NCBI GenBank assembly: GCA_002352045.1
Contig: DEHT01000042.1
Coordinates: 35,702 to 82,496, forward strand
Direction: 5' to 3'
Source of the DNA: Chitinophagaceae bacterium UBA2793
GTDB lineage: Bacteria; Bacteroidota; Bacteroidia; Chitinophagales; Chitinophagaceae
Length of the DNA stretch: 46,795 bases
In this document: positions 26,501 through 33,362 of the stretch, one piece after another
Position numbering within the stretch: position 1 is the stretch's first letter
How the letters are laid out: each line of letters opens with the position of its first letter
Program-made: the position numbers and the translations under genes
Notes under the pieces: generated by a model
Seen by the model: only the letters and a program-made list of their open reading frames with translations
Database searches by the model: none
Told to the model about the DNA's origin: nothing

Positions 26501-27671
26501 CATCAAATAATATTTTTTCAGATTTACCGGTTATATTTTTTCCGCCGGTTTCAAATTTTTTTAATTCTCCCCAACCTCTCACAAAAATTTCATTATTGGG
26601 CAAACCCATTATTGTACGTACACTTAAGCCATTGGCAATATGGTGAAACCTTTCTGTTTCATTGTTGTAAATGCGTATTCCGTATCCATTGGTTCCCACC
26701 CACACAAGGCCGGAACGATCTTTATAAATTTTGGTAGGCGTTACTCCGGAAAAGCCATGTGTTCTTGAAAGTTCTGGGTCAACAGGGTTTCCTCTTTTCC
26801 AATCTTTGATATCAAAAACTTCCAACCTGCCCGAATCGGTGATTCCCAACCAAAATCTTTTTTTATCATTCTCGTGTAAAAATGTACGACCATGTCCCTT
26901 TGTGATATCTTTTGAAAACAAAGGATATAGGTTTGTATCCTGCACCTGGCTAAAGAAAATATCATCTGTCCACACACTGCCATCCAATGCAGGTTCTGTT
27001 CGGCCAAACAAAAAACTATTTTTTCGCCATACCAGGGTCATGTCTATCGGTAGAAGTTCATACACCTTGTCGGAAATTATCCAAATTTTTTTATTGCCGT
27101 CCATATACATGCATGTAACATTGTATGCCCCCGGTGCTGATAAGTGTGTAATAACCGGCTGTGAGTTTTTTTCCAAAAAATCGTTGGGCAGCGTAATAAC
27201 ATTTAGTCCTTTTTCTTCGGGGAACACTAAAAACCTACCATCGGGTAATTCAATGATTGGTAAGTAAATTTTATTACCGGAGAGACTGTTTGCATTTTTA
27301 GGATTGTGTAAAATGCGCCTGAAAACATTCTTACGTTTATCATAAATATTAATGCCCTCATCTGTACTTACCCAAAGCCTTCCTTTGCTGTCTTCAAAAA
27401 GGCGATTCACATTGTTATTGGTGATGCTGTTGGAATTGTAACTGTCGTAGGTGTACACTTTAAAGCTATAACCATCGTAGCGATTGAGTCCGTCTTTTGT
27501 GCCAAACCACATAAAGCCATCTTTATCCTGCAATATATCGTACACATAACCCTGTGACAAACCTTCGGAAGTGGTTAATTGGGTGTAATTGACTTGTCCG
27601 GCTGCCGGTAAGCCCAGGCATGCCATACAAGCGGCAAATATGCATTTATGAATGATGCAATTTTTCTGCAT
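23550..27671 (-). CDS. Hybrid two-component sensor/regulator (reg_prop, Y_Y_Y, HisKA, HATPase, REC, AraC)
   Basis: 1373 aa, the complete HTCS architecture of Bacteroidota. A signal peptide (ends LPAAGQ) is followed by a periplasmic double beta-propeller with repeated reg_prop motifs (DKDGFMWFGTKDGLNRYDGY, DSKGRLWVSTDEGINIYD), the Y_Y_Y domain (about 705-785; YRYQLVGIDKDWV) and a membrane helix near 800. The histidine kinase has phospho-acceptor His854 in NITHEFRTPLT; G-boxes are KVKDTGMGIPENQL and GTGIGLALTKELV. The receiver has Asp1165 in LIITDVMMP, and a C-terminal AraC HTH ends at PQEWRKK. Such proteins sense glycan fragments and switch on nearby genes. No SusC/SusD pair is adjacent; its closest divergent neighbour is the secreted protein at 27901. 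Confidence 0.97.
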   Translation of the reverse strand: MQKNCIIHKCIFAACMACLGLPAAGQVNYTQLTTSEGLSQGYVYDILQDKDGFMWFGTKDGLNRYDGYSFKVYTYDSYNSNSITNNNVNRLFEDSKGRLWVSTDEGINIYDKRKNVFRRILHNPKNANSLSGNKIYLPIIELPDGRFLVFPEEKGLNVITLPNDFLEKNSQPVITHLSAPGAYNVTCMYMDGNKKIWIISDKVYELLPIDMTLVWRKNSFLFGRTEPALDGSVWTDDIFFSQVQDTNLYPLFSKDITKGHGRTFLHENDKKRFWLGITDSGRLEVFDIKDWKRGNPVDPELSRTHGFSGVTPTKIYKDRSGLVWVGTNGYGIRIYNNETERFHHIANGLSVRTIMGLPNNEIFVRGWGELKKFETGGKNITGKSEKILFDGRVFFMGKHFTIWGLHRKKANRANNFEEIIEKQNLVTKVSTNYRIRVNREEELIEPKMEDSKGNIWLAGSGGRLIVLNPHTGAFKKITINTDVVNPMLKGAQILTLHEDFNGAFWAGTETGLAKINFLFNTTAPAKITWYKTNASDKTALNYSHVSCIMNDPFESNILWVATKGGGLNRFNKVTNQFTHITTKEGLCNNVVYGLLTDDAGNIWGSTNNGIFCLLMNNKQHQGKWLFRHFTKTSGLQDDEFNTGAYTKLPNGNLAFGGINGINIFNPSTVLQTGFTPNVFITNILSGNQTILPNDKTGILHHAIEQETSITLNHRQDILTLEFSSLDFTSPAQNQYRYQLVGIDKDWVESGTRRTATYLHLPPGYYVFKVQGSNSQGMWSDKTKELNVTVTPPWWRSWWAYLSYVLLCVFALRTYILFRVNKTKLKAQLNFEHQEAKRVKELDALKTQLYANITHEFRTPLTVILGMANQVKNNPEKYMNSGMDMIVRNGENLLNLVNEMLDLSKLESGKMTLDLINGEFISFLRYIVESFQSLAVSQKKQFHFLADMDELMLAFDAEKIRQIITNLFSNALKFTPEQGNIYVSISQVTTANNNKAIIILKVKDTGMGIPENQLQHIFDRFYQLDNSQTRKAEGTGIGLALTKELVKLMNGTIDVKSPPIGAIKGSEFIIRIPLAKCNVVESTTASPLLLKENILLSIEDEKPSLQYFDIENNNINEPLILLVEDNADVVAYTASCLPNYKLAVGKDGREGFEIAIGVIPDLIITDVMMPFVDGFEMCKRLRQDERCSHIPIIMLTAKADMHSKLEGIEKGADAYLEKPFHKEELLLRIKKLLELRKNLQLYYSRRLGIKDTTGNFDVKANDFEIEEKTEHEFVSKVREIVEANFINYEFSVEQLCKLVFMSHSQLHRKLEALTGYSPNKFIRIVRLKQAKELLNNPALSIATVALDCGYNDPGYFARVFKQEIGLTPQEWRKK

Positions 27672-27900
27672 TTGCTATAAAGATAACCACAGGAAACTTT
27701 TTAATTATAGTCAAAATCGTAAATAAAAGCTGTATTTATAAAAATGATGAATTTATCCTGTTTCTGTACAGTTTGTCCTGATGATTGCTGAAAAACTAAA
27801 ATTCAAAGATTGTTTTATACTCACAAAAAGTTTATTTCTAAATGAACTTTGTACAAGATTATCCACGCAAAAAAATCATTTACAACCAAATCAATTTATC

Positions 27901-28644
27901 ATGAAAGAAACAATCAAAAAAAGTTTACATTCAGTTTGGCTACTGTTTATGTTAGCACCGGCATTATCCATGGCACAAACAAAAAATGTAGTATCTACCC
28001 ACCGGGTATTTCCTAAAATTGACAAAGTGATGGAATTTGAGAAAGCACTGGCTGCTCATGCTCAAAAATACCATAAAGGCGATGTGCACTGGAGAGTTTT
28101 TTCCATTCAATCGGGCCCGGATGCCGGCGGCTATCATATAACAGAAGGACCCAAAAGTTGGGAAAGTGAAGATGCCAGGGGCGATATTAGTCCCGAACAT
28201 CAAACCGATTGGAATAAATCGGTGGCTATATATTTAACCGAGAGGCAATCAGCAGGTTTCTATGTTTACAGCGATTCACTAAGCACTATTGCACTGGGTG
28301 ATTTTTCTGATAAAATTAATATTACTCATGTATTTCCTAAAATGGGACAAAGTGACAATGTTGTAAAGATTTTAAAAAAATTAAAGAAAAATTGGATAGC
28401 ATCCGGAGTAACTGTAGCTGTTTATACTTCTAGTTCAAGTGGCCCTTCTCAATTTGTGTTGGTAACAAGATATAAGCAAGGTTTAAAGGAAAAATCTGCC
28501 GATTTTCGCAAACCTTTTAAAGAAACATATGAAGCTGTAAATGGCGAAGGCTCTTATGCTCAATACATGAAAGATGTGGCTGAATTTACCAATGAGGCCT
28601 GGAGTGAATTACTTATTTATCAAAAAGACTTAAGTTCAAAATAA
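27901..28644 (+). CDS. Secreted protein with two related alpha/beta repeats, function unknown
   Basis: 247 aa from ATG 27901, which gives a good signal peptide (KSLHSVWLLFMLAPALSMAQ). The open frame extends upstream to 27781 but the extra 40 residues precede the signal. Two similar units are visible: residues about 25-125 start VVSTHRVFPKIDKVMEFEKAL and about 138-240 start INITHVFPKMGQSDNVVKIL. Each runs strand, long helix, strands (VHWRVFSIQSGP versus VTVAVYTSSSSGP, then GGYHITEGP versus QFVLVTRYK). The pattern suggests a duplicated dimeric alpha-beta-barrel (ABM/stress-responsive type) fold in one chain; no catalytic motif is recognised. It is divergent from the HTCS gene, 229 bp between starts, so may be one of its targets. 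Confidence 0.78.
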   Translation: MKETIKKSLHSVWLLFMLAPALSMAQTKNVVSTHRVFPKIDKVMEFEKALAAHAQKYHKGDVHWRVFSIQSGPDAGGYHITEGPKSWESEDARGDISPEHQTDWNKSVAIYLTERQSAGFYVYSDSLSTIALGDFSDKINITHVFPKMGQSDNVVKILKKLKKNWIASGVTVAVYTSSSSGPSQFVLVTRYKQGLKEKSADFRKPFKETYEAVNGEGSYAQYMKDVAEFTNEAWSELLIYQKDLSSK

Positions 28645-28681
28645 GTATAATTGTTGTTAATAGTGATTGATTAATTGAAAG

Positions 28682-28713
28682 GAGGAATAACCTGGTTGTT
28701 CCTCTTTTCTTTT
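28682..28713 (+). terminator. Intrinsic terminator of the secreted two-repeat gene
   Basis: Stem GAGGAATAA / TTGTTCCTC (one T-G pair) with loop CCTGG, followed by TTTTCTTTT, 38 bp after the stop at 28644. Confidence 0.75.
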
Positions 28714-28769
28714 GTAATACCATATTATCTGCAATAAATCAATAAAAAACCTGTTGGAAGAAACTTTTA

Positions 28770-28823
28770 GGCTCTGCGAAACTTGTAGTTTCGCAGAGAT
28801 ACTATATCGCCTTTGGCGATTTT
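28770..28823. repeat. REP-like two-hairpin unit downstream of the RAYT gene
   Basis: Perfect 12-bp stem CTCTGCGAAACT-TGT-AGTTTCGCAGAG at 28772-28798, then GATACT, then ATCGCC-TTT-GGCGAT at 28806-28820. It is the best-formed copy in the window and ends 10 bp from the RAYT stop codon. Confidence 0.93.
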
Positions 28824-28829
28824 CAATAT

Positions 28830-29387
28830 CTAAAACAAAAAATCTATTTCCATCAAACCTTTCCCTGTTTCATAATTTGTAGCACTACTATATAGGTAAT
28901 GCGATTGCTCGGTAACAAGGCCCGCCCTCACAGGGTTATCATGAATATAGTTAAGCTTGCTCATCAAAAAATGCTCACTGTATATTTCTTCGGGATGATT
29001 ATTACCCGTCCACACTTTATAGTTTTCATTGGCATTGGTACGGTTGGCATAAAACCTAAACATATACAATAACCAGTCCCGGCGGCTCTCCGGCTCTTGT
29101 TCGATACTACCGGAAATAGCTTTGCTGGTATATGTTTTAAAATCACGGATGATATCGCTTAGGTTATTATTGGTGGCAGTCCATATTGTATGAATATGGT
29201 TCGACATGATAACATAAGCCCCAATTTTTAATCCTTTTTTCTCACGGCAAAATTGAAAACTTTCAACAATTAAGTCCCTGTATCGCTGACGACTGAAAAT
29301 ATCTATCCAGCCCATAATAGAGAAAGTGAGAAAATGTGTAACAGATTGGTCTCTTATTTTATAACCATCGGCAAATTCGTAACTCAT
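28830..29387 (-). CDS. REP-associated tyrosine transposase (RAYT, Y1_Tnp/IS200-like)
   Basis: Single-strand DNA nuclease of the HUH class; relatives cut and join REP hairpins. 185 aa, the usual RAYT size. The HUH pair is His64 and His66 in YVIMSNHIHTIW, and the catalytic Tyr is Tyr147 in KLNYIHDNPVRAGLV, the segment that distinguishes RAYTs from IS200/IS605 TnpA. The N-terminal THFLTFSIMGWIDIFSR is also typical. No transposon ends or accessory gene are visible. Two-hairpin REP-like units lie on both sides (28770-28823 and 29576-29623), as expected for a RAYT and its cognate repeat. It is an intact frame and so could still be active. Confidence 0.93.
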   Translation of the reverse strand: MSYEFADGYKIRDQSVTHFLTFSIMGWIDIFSRQRYRDLIVESFQFCREKKGLKIGAYVIMSNHIHTIWTATNNNLSDIIRDFKTYTSKAISGSIEQEPESRRDWLLYMFRFYANRTNANENYKVWTGNNHPEEIYSEHFLMSKLNYIHDNPVRAGLVTEQSHYLYSSATNYETGKGLMEIDFLF

Positions 29388-29477
29388 ACTTAATATTGTT
29401 TGAAATAAATGTATGAAAACTTATTACTAATCGCAATACTCTAAAACGGCTATTTTATAAGATAGAAATTGCGTTAA

Positions 29478-29564
29478 GCAATAAAGTAAAGCTTCGAGGC
29501 TATAAAACTATTTTAATATTGCTGAATGCAATAAAGTAAGACTTCGAGGCTATAAGCCTCGAAG
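29478..29564. repeat. Direct repeat pair ending in a perfect hairpin
   Basis: Two 28-bp copies at 29478-29505 and 29528-29555 differ at two positions; both begin GCAATAAAGTAA and end CTTCGAGGCTATAA. The second copy continues into a perfect 9-bp stem CTTCGAGGC-TATAA-GCCTCGAAG (29542-29564). The pair sits upstream of the RAYT start, next to a REP-like unit but of a different sequence. Confidence 0.88.
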
Positions 29565-29575
29565 AGCGGCGAGGC

Positions 29576-29623
29576 TTTGCGAAACTTTTAGTTTCGCAAA
29601 AATATTTTATCGCCATTGGCGAT
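29576..29623. repeat. REP-like two-hairpin unit upstream of the RAYT gene
   Basis: Perfect 11-bp stem TTTGCGAAACT-TTT-AGTTTCGCAAA at 29576-29600 and second hairpin ATCGCC-ATT-GGCGAT at 29609-29623. It ends 5 bp before the 3' end of the convergently placed GH20 gene and might also terminate it. Confidence 0.92.
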
Positions 29624-29628
29624 TTCCA

Positions 29629-32226
29629 TTATTTTACCTCCACAAATGTGAACATCCACTTCACCGGGTTTTGCCAATCCTTGCCTTTAAAAGTTCCGAT
29701 AGGTACTTTTATTAAAACATCGTTCGATCCTTTCTTCAAAAATATTTTTGTAGGGCTGCGGTATTCATAGCCTTCATCAATCAATGGAATTTCGGAATTA
29801 CCTTTTTGCCCTGGTCTAACCCACGCAGGCGGCGCAATTAATTTACCGTTTACCCATACTGCACTGCCTTTATTATTCCATTCATCTTTAAGTGGAGAAT
29901 CGGTGGCCGGCGAACGGGATATATTATTAAAACCAATCCAAAAATCTTTTACTCCTTCTTCATCACACCAAATTTTTGTAGTAGCATAAATGGTTGTACT
30001 GTCTTCAGCATTATCAATAGCTCCTTTAATTAACGGCGCCCACCAATGCCGCAACACAATGGTGCCGCCGTTTACTTCTTTAAAAACTTTTGCTGTTGCG
30101 GCATTCCAGTTTTTTGTTTCGGGCAAATAGGTTTTTGTTACATCTCCATTGTTGTTATACGGGCCGTATAATTTCCAAACAAGGTTTGATTGTTTGGCGT
30201 ATTTAAAAATCTTATCACTGAAATATAAGTGCTGATTTTCGAGCAAACGGTTTTCAAAATCAATAAACCCGATTTTATCACCATCATCTATATTGGCAAT
30301 CCAGCCGCTTTGGCCGCCGCCACGCCAGCTACGTTCTGCAAATGCAAGCATACCGGGATACACAGGATTCATTCTAAAAACGTCTTCTTCTTTAGCAACC
30401 GCCCTATCGGGCCACATGCAAATAATTCCACCTAAAGTTGCAGCATCTCCTTTTTCTTTATCTGCAATTTTTCGGTTATAGATGGTAGTTACTGCTTCTA
30501 ATGGGTCAATATGGTTTAAATACAAATGCCTTGAATCTATAAACTGAATATCATTATTGGAAGCAAGGTGTGCATTGTCATCCATCCACAATTGGCGGAT
30601 AGTGCTGTTGGTAAAATTTCCTCCGGGTTGCCAGCCAATAACTTTTTTCCCAAAGCTTTCTATGTAGGCAGTTACTTCAGGCACAAAATTTTTATTGGTA
30701 ATCTTCACTTCATCGGCCCCGATGTGGATATACGGCACATCATAGGTTTCGCAAAATTCTTTCAATATATTTTTTACAAAAACCAAACCGCTGTCGCTTT
30801 GCATATCCGTTTTCATAGCCCGTTTAAACGCTGCGCTATGGCCGGGCATATCAATTTCAGGAACAAATGTGATATACCGTTCTTTACAATAAGCAATCAA
30901 TTCTTTTATCTCTGCTTCGGTATAGTACATGCCTTTGTTGCGGAACATGGTTTCGGGTGCGGTTAACTGTGGGTATTGTTTAATAGCAATACGCCAGGCA
31001 ATATCTTCTGTGGGGTGAAAGTGGAATATGTTGAGCTTGTATTGCGCCATTACATCAATCTGCTGCTTGAGCAATGGCATCGACATATAATTTCTGCCCA
31101 CATCAATCATATAACCCCGCCATGCAAAGGCAGGCTGGTCGGTAATTTCACAGGCATCAATCATTACGCCATCTCTCATTAACTGTCGCAGGGTTTGAAT
31201 GCCGTTAAAAATTCCATGCGATGTTTTCGCTGTGATAAGAATTTTTTTATCAGATACATTCAAAGTATATGCCTCATCAGACAGATGAGAAACATTGCCC
31301 CGATCAAACTGTAGTTCAGTGTGCAGTTCTTCTTTACCGGCTTTACTACTAACGGATGCCTGTAACCCGTTTTGGGCAAATAAACTTTTTAATTCGCCGG
31401 CTTCCTTCATTAGTGCATTGTCCGTTACAACTATTGACTTGCATTTATATAAAGAGAAAAAACCTTTATTCCACTTTACCTGTAATGGCATTGGTATTAA
31501 TGCCGGTTTTTCCTGCATATCATATACATAAGGGTAGATGATATGCTTCCACAACAAATAACCTTCTCCCAGCAAGTGCAAGCCATCGTTGCTGTACCTT
31601 GTATCCATCCTGCCATTTGTATTTAAAAAGAATGGATAAAGGTTGATAAAGGTGAAATTGTTTGTAGCCGCCAGTTTGTTTAACGAATTGTTTAGAGTAA
31701 GAATAGCATCTGTATTACTGGTATGGCTGCTAAATTTTCCAAATACATTGTTTACAGGTAAAATGCTTTGCACATACAACCGGGTAGCAGGGCTTGTTTG
31801 CTTTGCATAGTTTGCTATCAATAAAATATTCTTAATTATACTATCTGGCTTAATGCCTCTTGCCAGGTCGTTGGTGCCAATAAGCAAAAATATTTTAGAA
31901 GGTTTTCTATTTACCACTTCATCTAAGCGATGAATAACCCCTGCTGTAACATCTCCGCTGATGCCACGGTTTTTAATTTTTTTATCATTAAACAATTCGT
32001 ACCATTCACTGCCATCTGCAATGCTATTGCCCAAAAAAACAATATCGCCTTTTGTTTGCGGCAAATCCTTAAACAAAGAATACCGCTGCTGATAGTAGGT
32101 AGAAAATATTGAATCGTGAAAAACAGGCAATACAACCTGAGTGAAGGCCATCTGTTGAAAAAAAAGGCAGCTTAGTAGTATTATTACTTGTCTTTTCACC
32201 TGTATTATTTTAATTCCTGTTTTCAT
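29629..32226 (-). CDS. SGNH esterase fused to GH20 beta-N-acetylhexosaminidase
   Basis: 865 aa, exported (signal ends near MAFTQ, about residue 30). Residues about 60-230 form an SGNH/GDSL hydrolase with all four blocks: Ser68 in FLGNSIADGSEW, Gly91 in GISGD, Asn119 in IGTND, and Asp214-x-x-His217 in DGLHL. Residues about 242-360 are a GH20b domain (IPMPLQVKW), then the GH20 barrel (about 365-640): GYMIDVGRNYMSMPLLKQQI, FHFHPTEDIAWR and the catalytic pair Asp505-Glu506 in HIGADEVKI. A C-terminal beta-sandwich of about 200 residues follows. One chain could therefore remove an acyl (acetyl) group and a terminal GlcNAc/GalNAc. It is the most downstream gene of the minus-strand glycan region. Confidence 0.93.
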   Translation of the reverse strand: MKTGIKIIQVKRQVIILLSCLFFQQMAFTQVVLPVFHDSIFSTYYQQRYSLFKDLPQTKGDIVFLGNSIADGSEWYELFNDKKIKNRGISGDVTAGVIHRLDEVVNRKPSKIFLLIGTNDLARGIKPDSIIKNILLIANYAKQTSPATRLYVQSILPVNNVFGKFSSHTSNTDAILTLNNSLNKLAATNNFTFINLYPFFLNTNGRMDTRYSNDGLHLLGEGYLLWKHIIYPYVYDMQEKPALIPMPLQVKWNKGFFSLYKCKSIVVTDNALMKEAGELKSLFAQNGLQASVSSKAGKEELHTELQFDRGNVSHLSDEAYTLNVSDKKILITAKTSHGIFNGIQTLRQLMRDGVMIDACEITDQPAFAWRGYMIDVGRNYMSMPLLKQQIDVMAQYKLNIFHFHPTEDIAWRIAIKQYPQLTAPETMFRNKGMYYTEAEIKELIAYCKERYITFVPEIDMPGHSAAFKRAMKTDMQSDSGLVFVKNILKEFCETYDVPYIHIGADEVKITNKNFVPEVTAYIESFGKKVIGWQPGGNFTNSTIRQLWMDDNAHLASNNDIQFIDSRHLYLNHIDPLEAVTTIYNRKIADKEKGDAATLGGIICMWPDRAVAKEEDVFRMNPVYPGMLAFAERSWRGGGQSGWIANIDDGDKIGFIDFENRLLENQHLYFSDKIFKYAKQSNLVWKLYGPYNNNGDVTKTYLPETKNWNAATAKVFKEVNGGTIVLRHWWAPLIKGAIDNAEDSTTIYATTKIWCDEEGVKDFWIGFNNISRSPATDSPLKDEWNNKGSAVWVNGKLIAPPAWVRPGQKGNSEIPLIDEGYEYRSPTKIFLKKGSNDVLIKVPIGTFKGKDWQNPVKWMFTFVEVK

Positions 32227-32312
32227 TGATTAAAATTTTAAGTGCAACATTTTGTATTGCAGAATATTTCATAAAATTAAGAAACGGTAAGAGTTAATTG
32301 CTGTAAATAGTT

Positions 32313-32340
32313 TATAATGGCCTTTAATGTTGCCATTATA
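32313..32340. promoter_or_regulatory. Inverted repeat upstream of the SGNH-GH20 gene
   Basis: Perfect 9-bp arms TATAATGGC and GCCATTATA with a 10-bp spacer, 87 bp upstream of the GH20 start. No T-run follows, so it looks more like an operator or a 5' untranslated hairpin than a terminator. The rest of the 312-bp gap 32227-32538 is AT-rich and shows nothing else. Confidence 0.35.
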
Positions 32341-32538
32341 TATACAGATGAAAGGTTTGATTACTCATTTCATTTCCACAGAAAATAAATTCAGTAACAG
32401 ATCAAGGTTCACAAAGATGCTGCCATGAAAATTATCTGCTGGTATTCAAAATAAATAACTCAAAATTCTTTTAATTAAAGTATCTCACATTTTGAAGGAG
32501 TACAATGTAAAGAAAATTATAGTCCTTCAACAAAAATA

Positions 32539-33321
32539 TTACTTCTCAGCTCCCTTTAGTGCCAAAAATTCATTTTTAAACTGCTTTGCATATTCGTAAC
32601 CCACCTGGTAAATTTCTTCACTTTTTCCGGTGTCGAATGTAGTGTACTTATTGATATCTTCGGGTTGCAAAAAAATATCGCATTTGCTACGGGAGTCATC
32701 TTTAATAGTAGAAGTGCCAATGCGGATAATGCGTTGAACAATTTCTTTGTAGCCCAGCTTGCCTTCTAACTTGTCAATTGGATTAATATTTATGCCGATA
32801 CATTTATTGCAGGTGGCCGCTATTTGATCAACCGGAAAATTATTCATCAACCCGCCATCGCACAGGTAACGGTTGCCCTTATAAATCACCGGATGAAATA
32901 CCAGGGGAAAACAGCAGGATGATTTAACAGCAAAGGATAATGAGCCCTGGTTAAATATCAATAACTCAGCATGAGTAAGATCGGTAACGGCAACAAATAG
33001 CGGCATTTTTAATCCTTCAAAACTATCATGCGGAATGTATTTTTTAATAATTCTTTCAAACACATCGGCGCTAAACAAGCCGCCATTGCCAATAGACAAA
33101 TCGTTGTAACTGAAAAATTTTTCGTTTTTTGCAATATCCTTTATTTCTAATGGCGAAAAACCTGCTGCCACAAATGCCCCGATTAATGCACCGGCACTGG
33201 TGCCAGATACAGCATGCAGTTCAACCTCCAACTCTTTAAGGTATTGCAAAATTCCTAAATGCGCCATTCCTCTAAATCCGCCGCCCGAAAGCGTAATGCC
33301 AATCTTGTTGTTTACGATCAT
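32539..33321 (-). CDS. Patatin-like phospholipase
   Basis: 260 aa, no signal peptide, so probably cytoplasmic. The family features are complete: Gly-rich oxyanion loop GITLSGGGFRGMAHLG, nucleophile Ser42 in SGTSAGALIGA, and catalytic Asp155 in LCDGGLMNN, giving a Ser-Asp dyad. RssA/YchK-like small patatins hydrolyse acyl chains from lipids; the exact substrate is unknown. It lies 41 bp downstream of the GH2 gene on the same strand and may be co-transcribed with it, although its link to glycan use is not obvious. Confidence 0.92.
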   Translation of the reverse strand: MIVNNKIGITLSGGGFRGMAHLGILQYLKELEVELHAVSGTSAGALIGAFVAAGFSPLEIKDIAKNEKFFSYNDLSIGNGGLFSADVFERIIKKYIPHDSFEGLKMPLFVAVTDLTHAELLIFNQGSLSFAVKSSCCFPLVFHPVIYKGNRYLCDGGLMNNFPVDQIAATCNKCIGININPIDKLEGKLGYKEIVQRIIRIGTSTIKDDSRSKCDIFLQPEDINKYTTFDTGKSEEIYQVGYEYAKQFKNEFLALKGAEK

Positions 33322-33362
33322 ACTCTTTTCAACTTCTGTTATTTCTATAATTATTTTTGAAA

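Noticed and set aside
26731..27267. 178-codon open frame antisense to the HTCS gene
   Set aside because: It lies fully inside a clear coding region, has no recognisable domain, and its composition is that of a reverse-frame shadow.
27781..27900. Upstream extension of the secreted two-repeat protein
   Set aside because: The signal peptide starts at ATG 27901; the upstream stretch is Lys/Phe/Leu-rich intergenic DNA that happens to be open.
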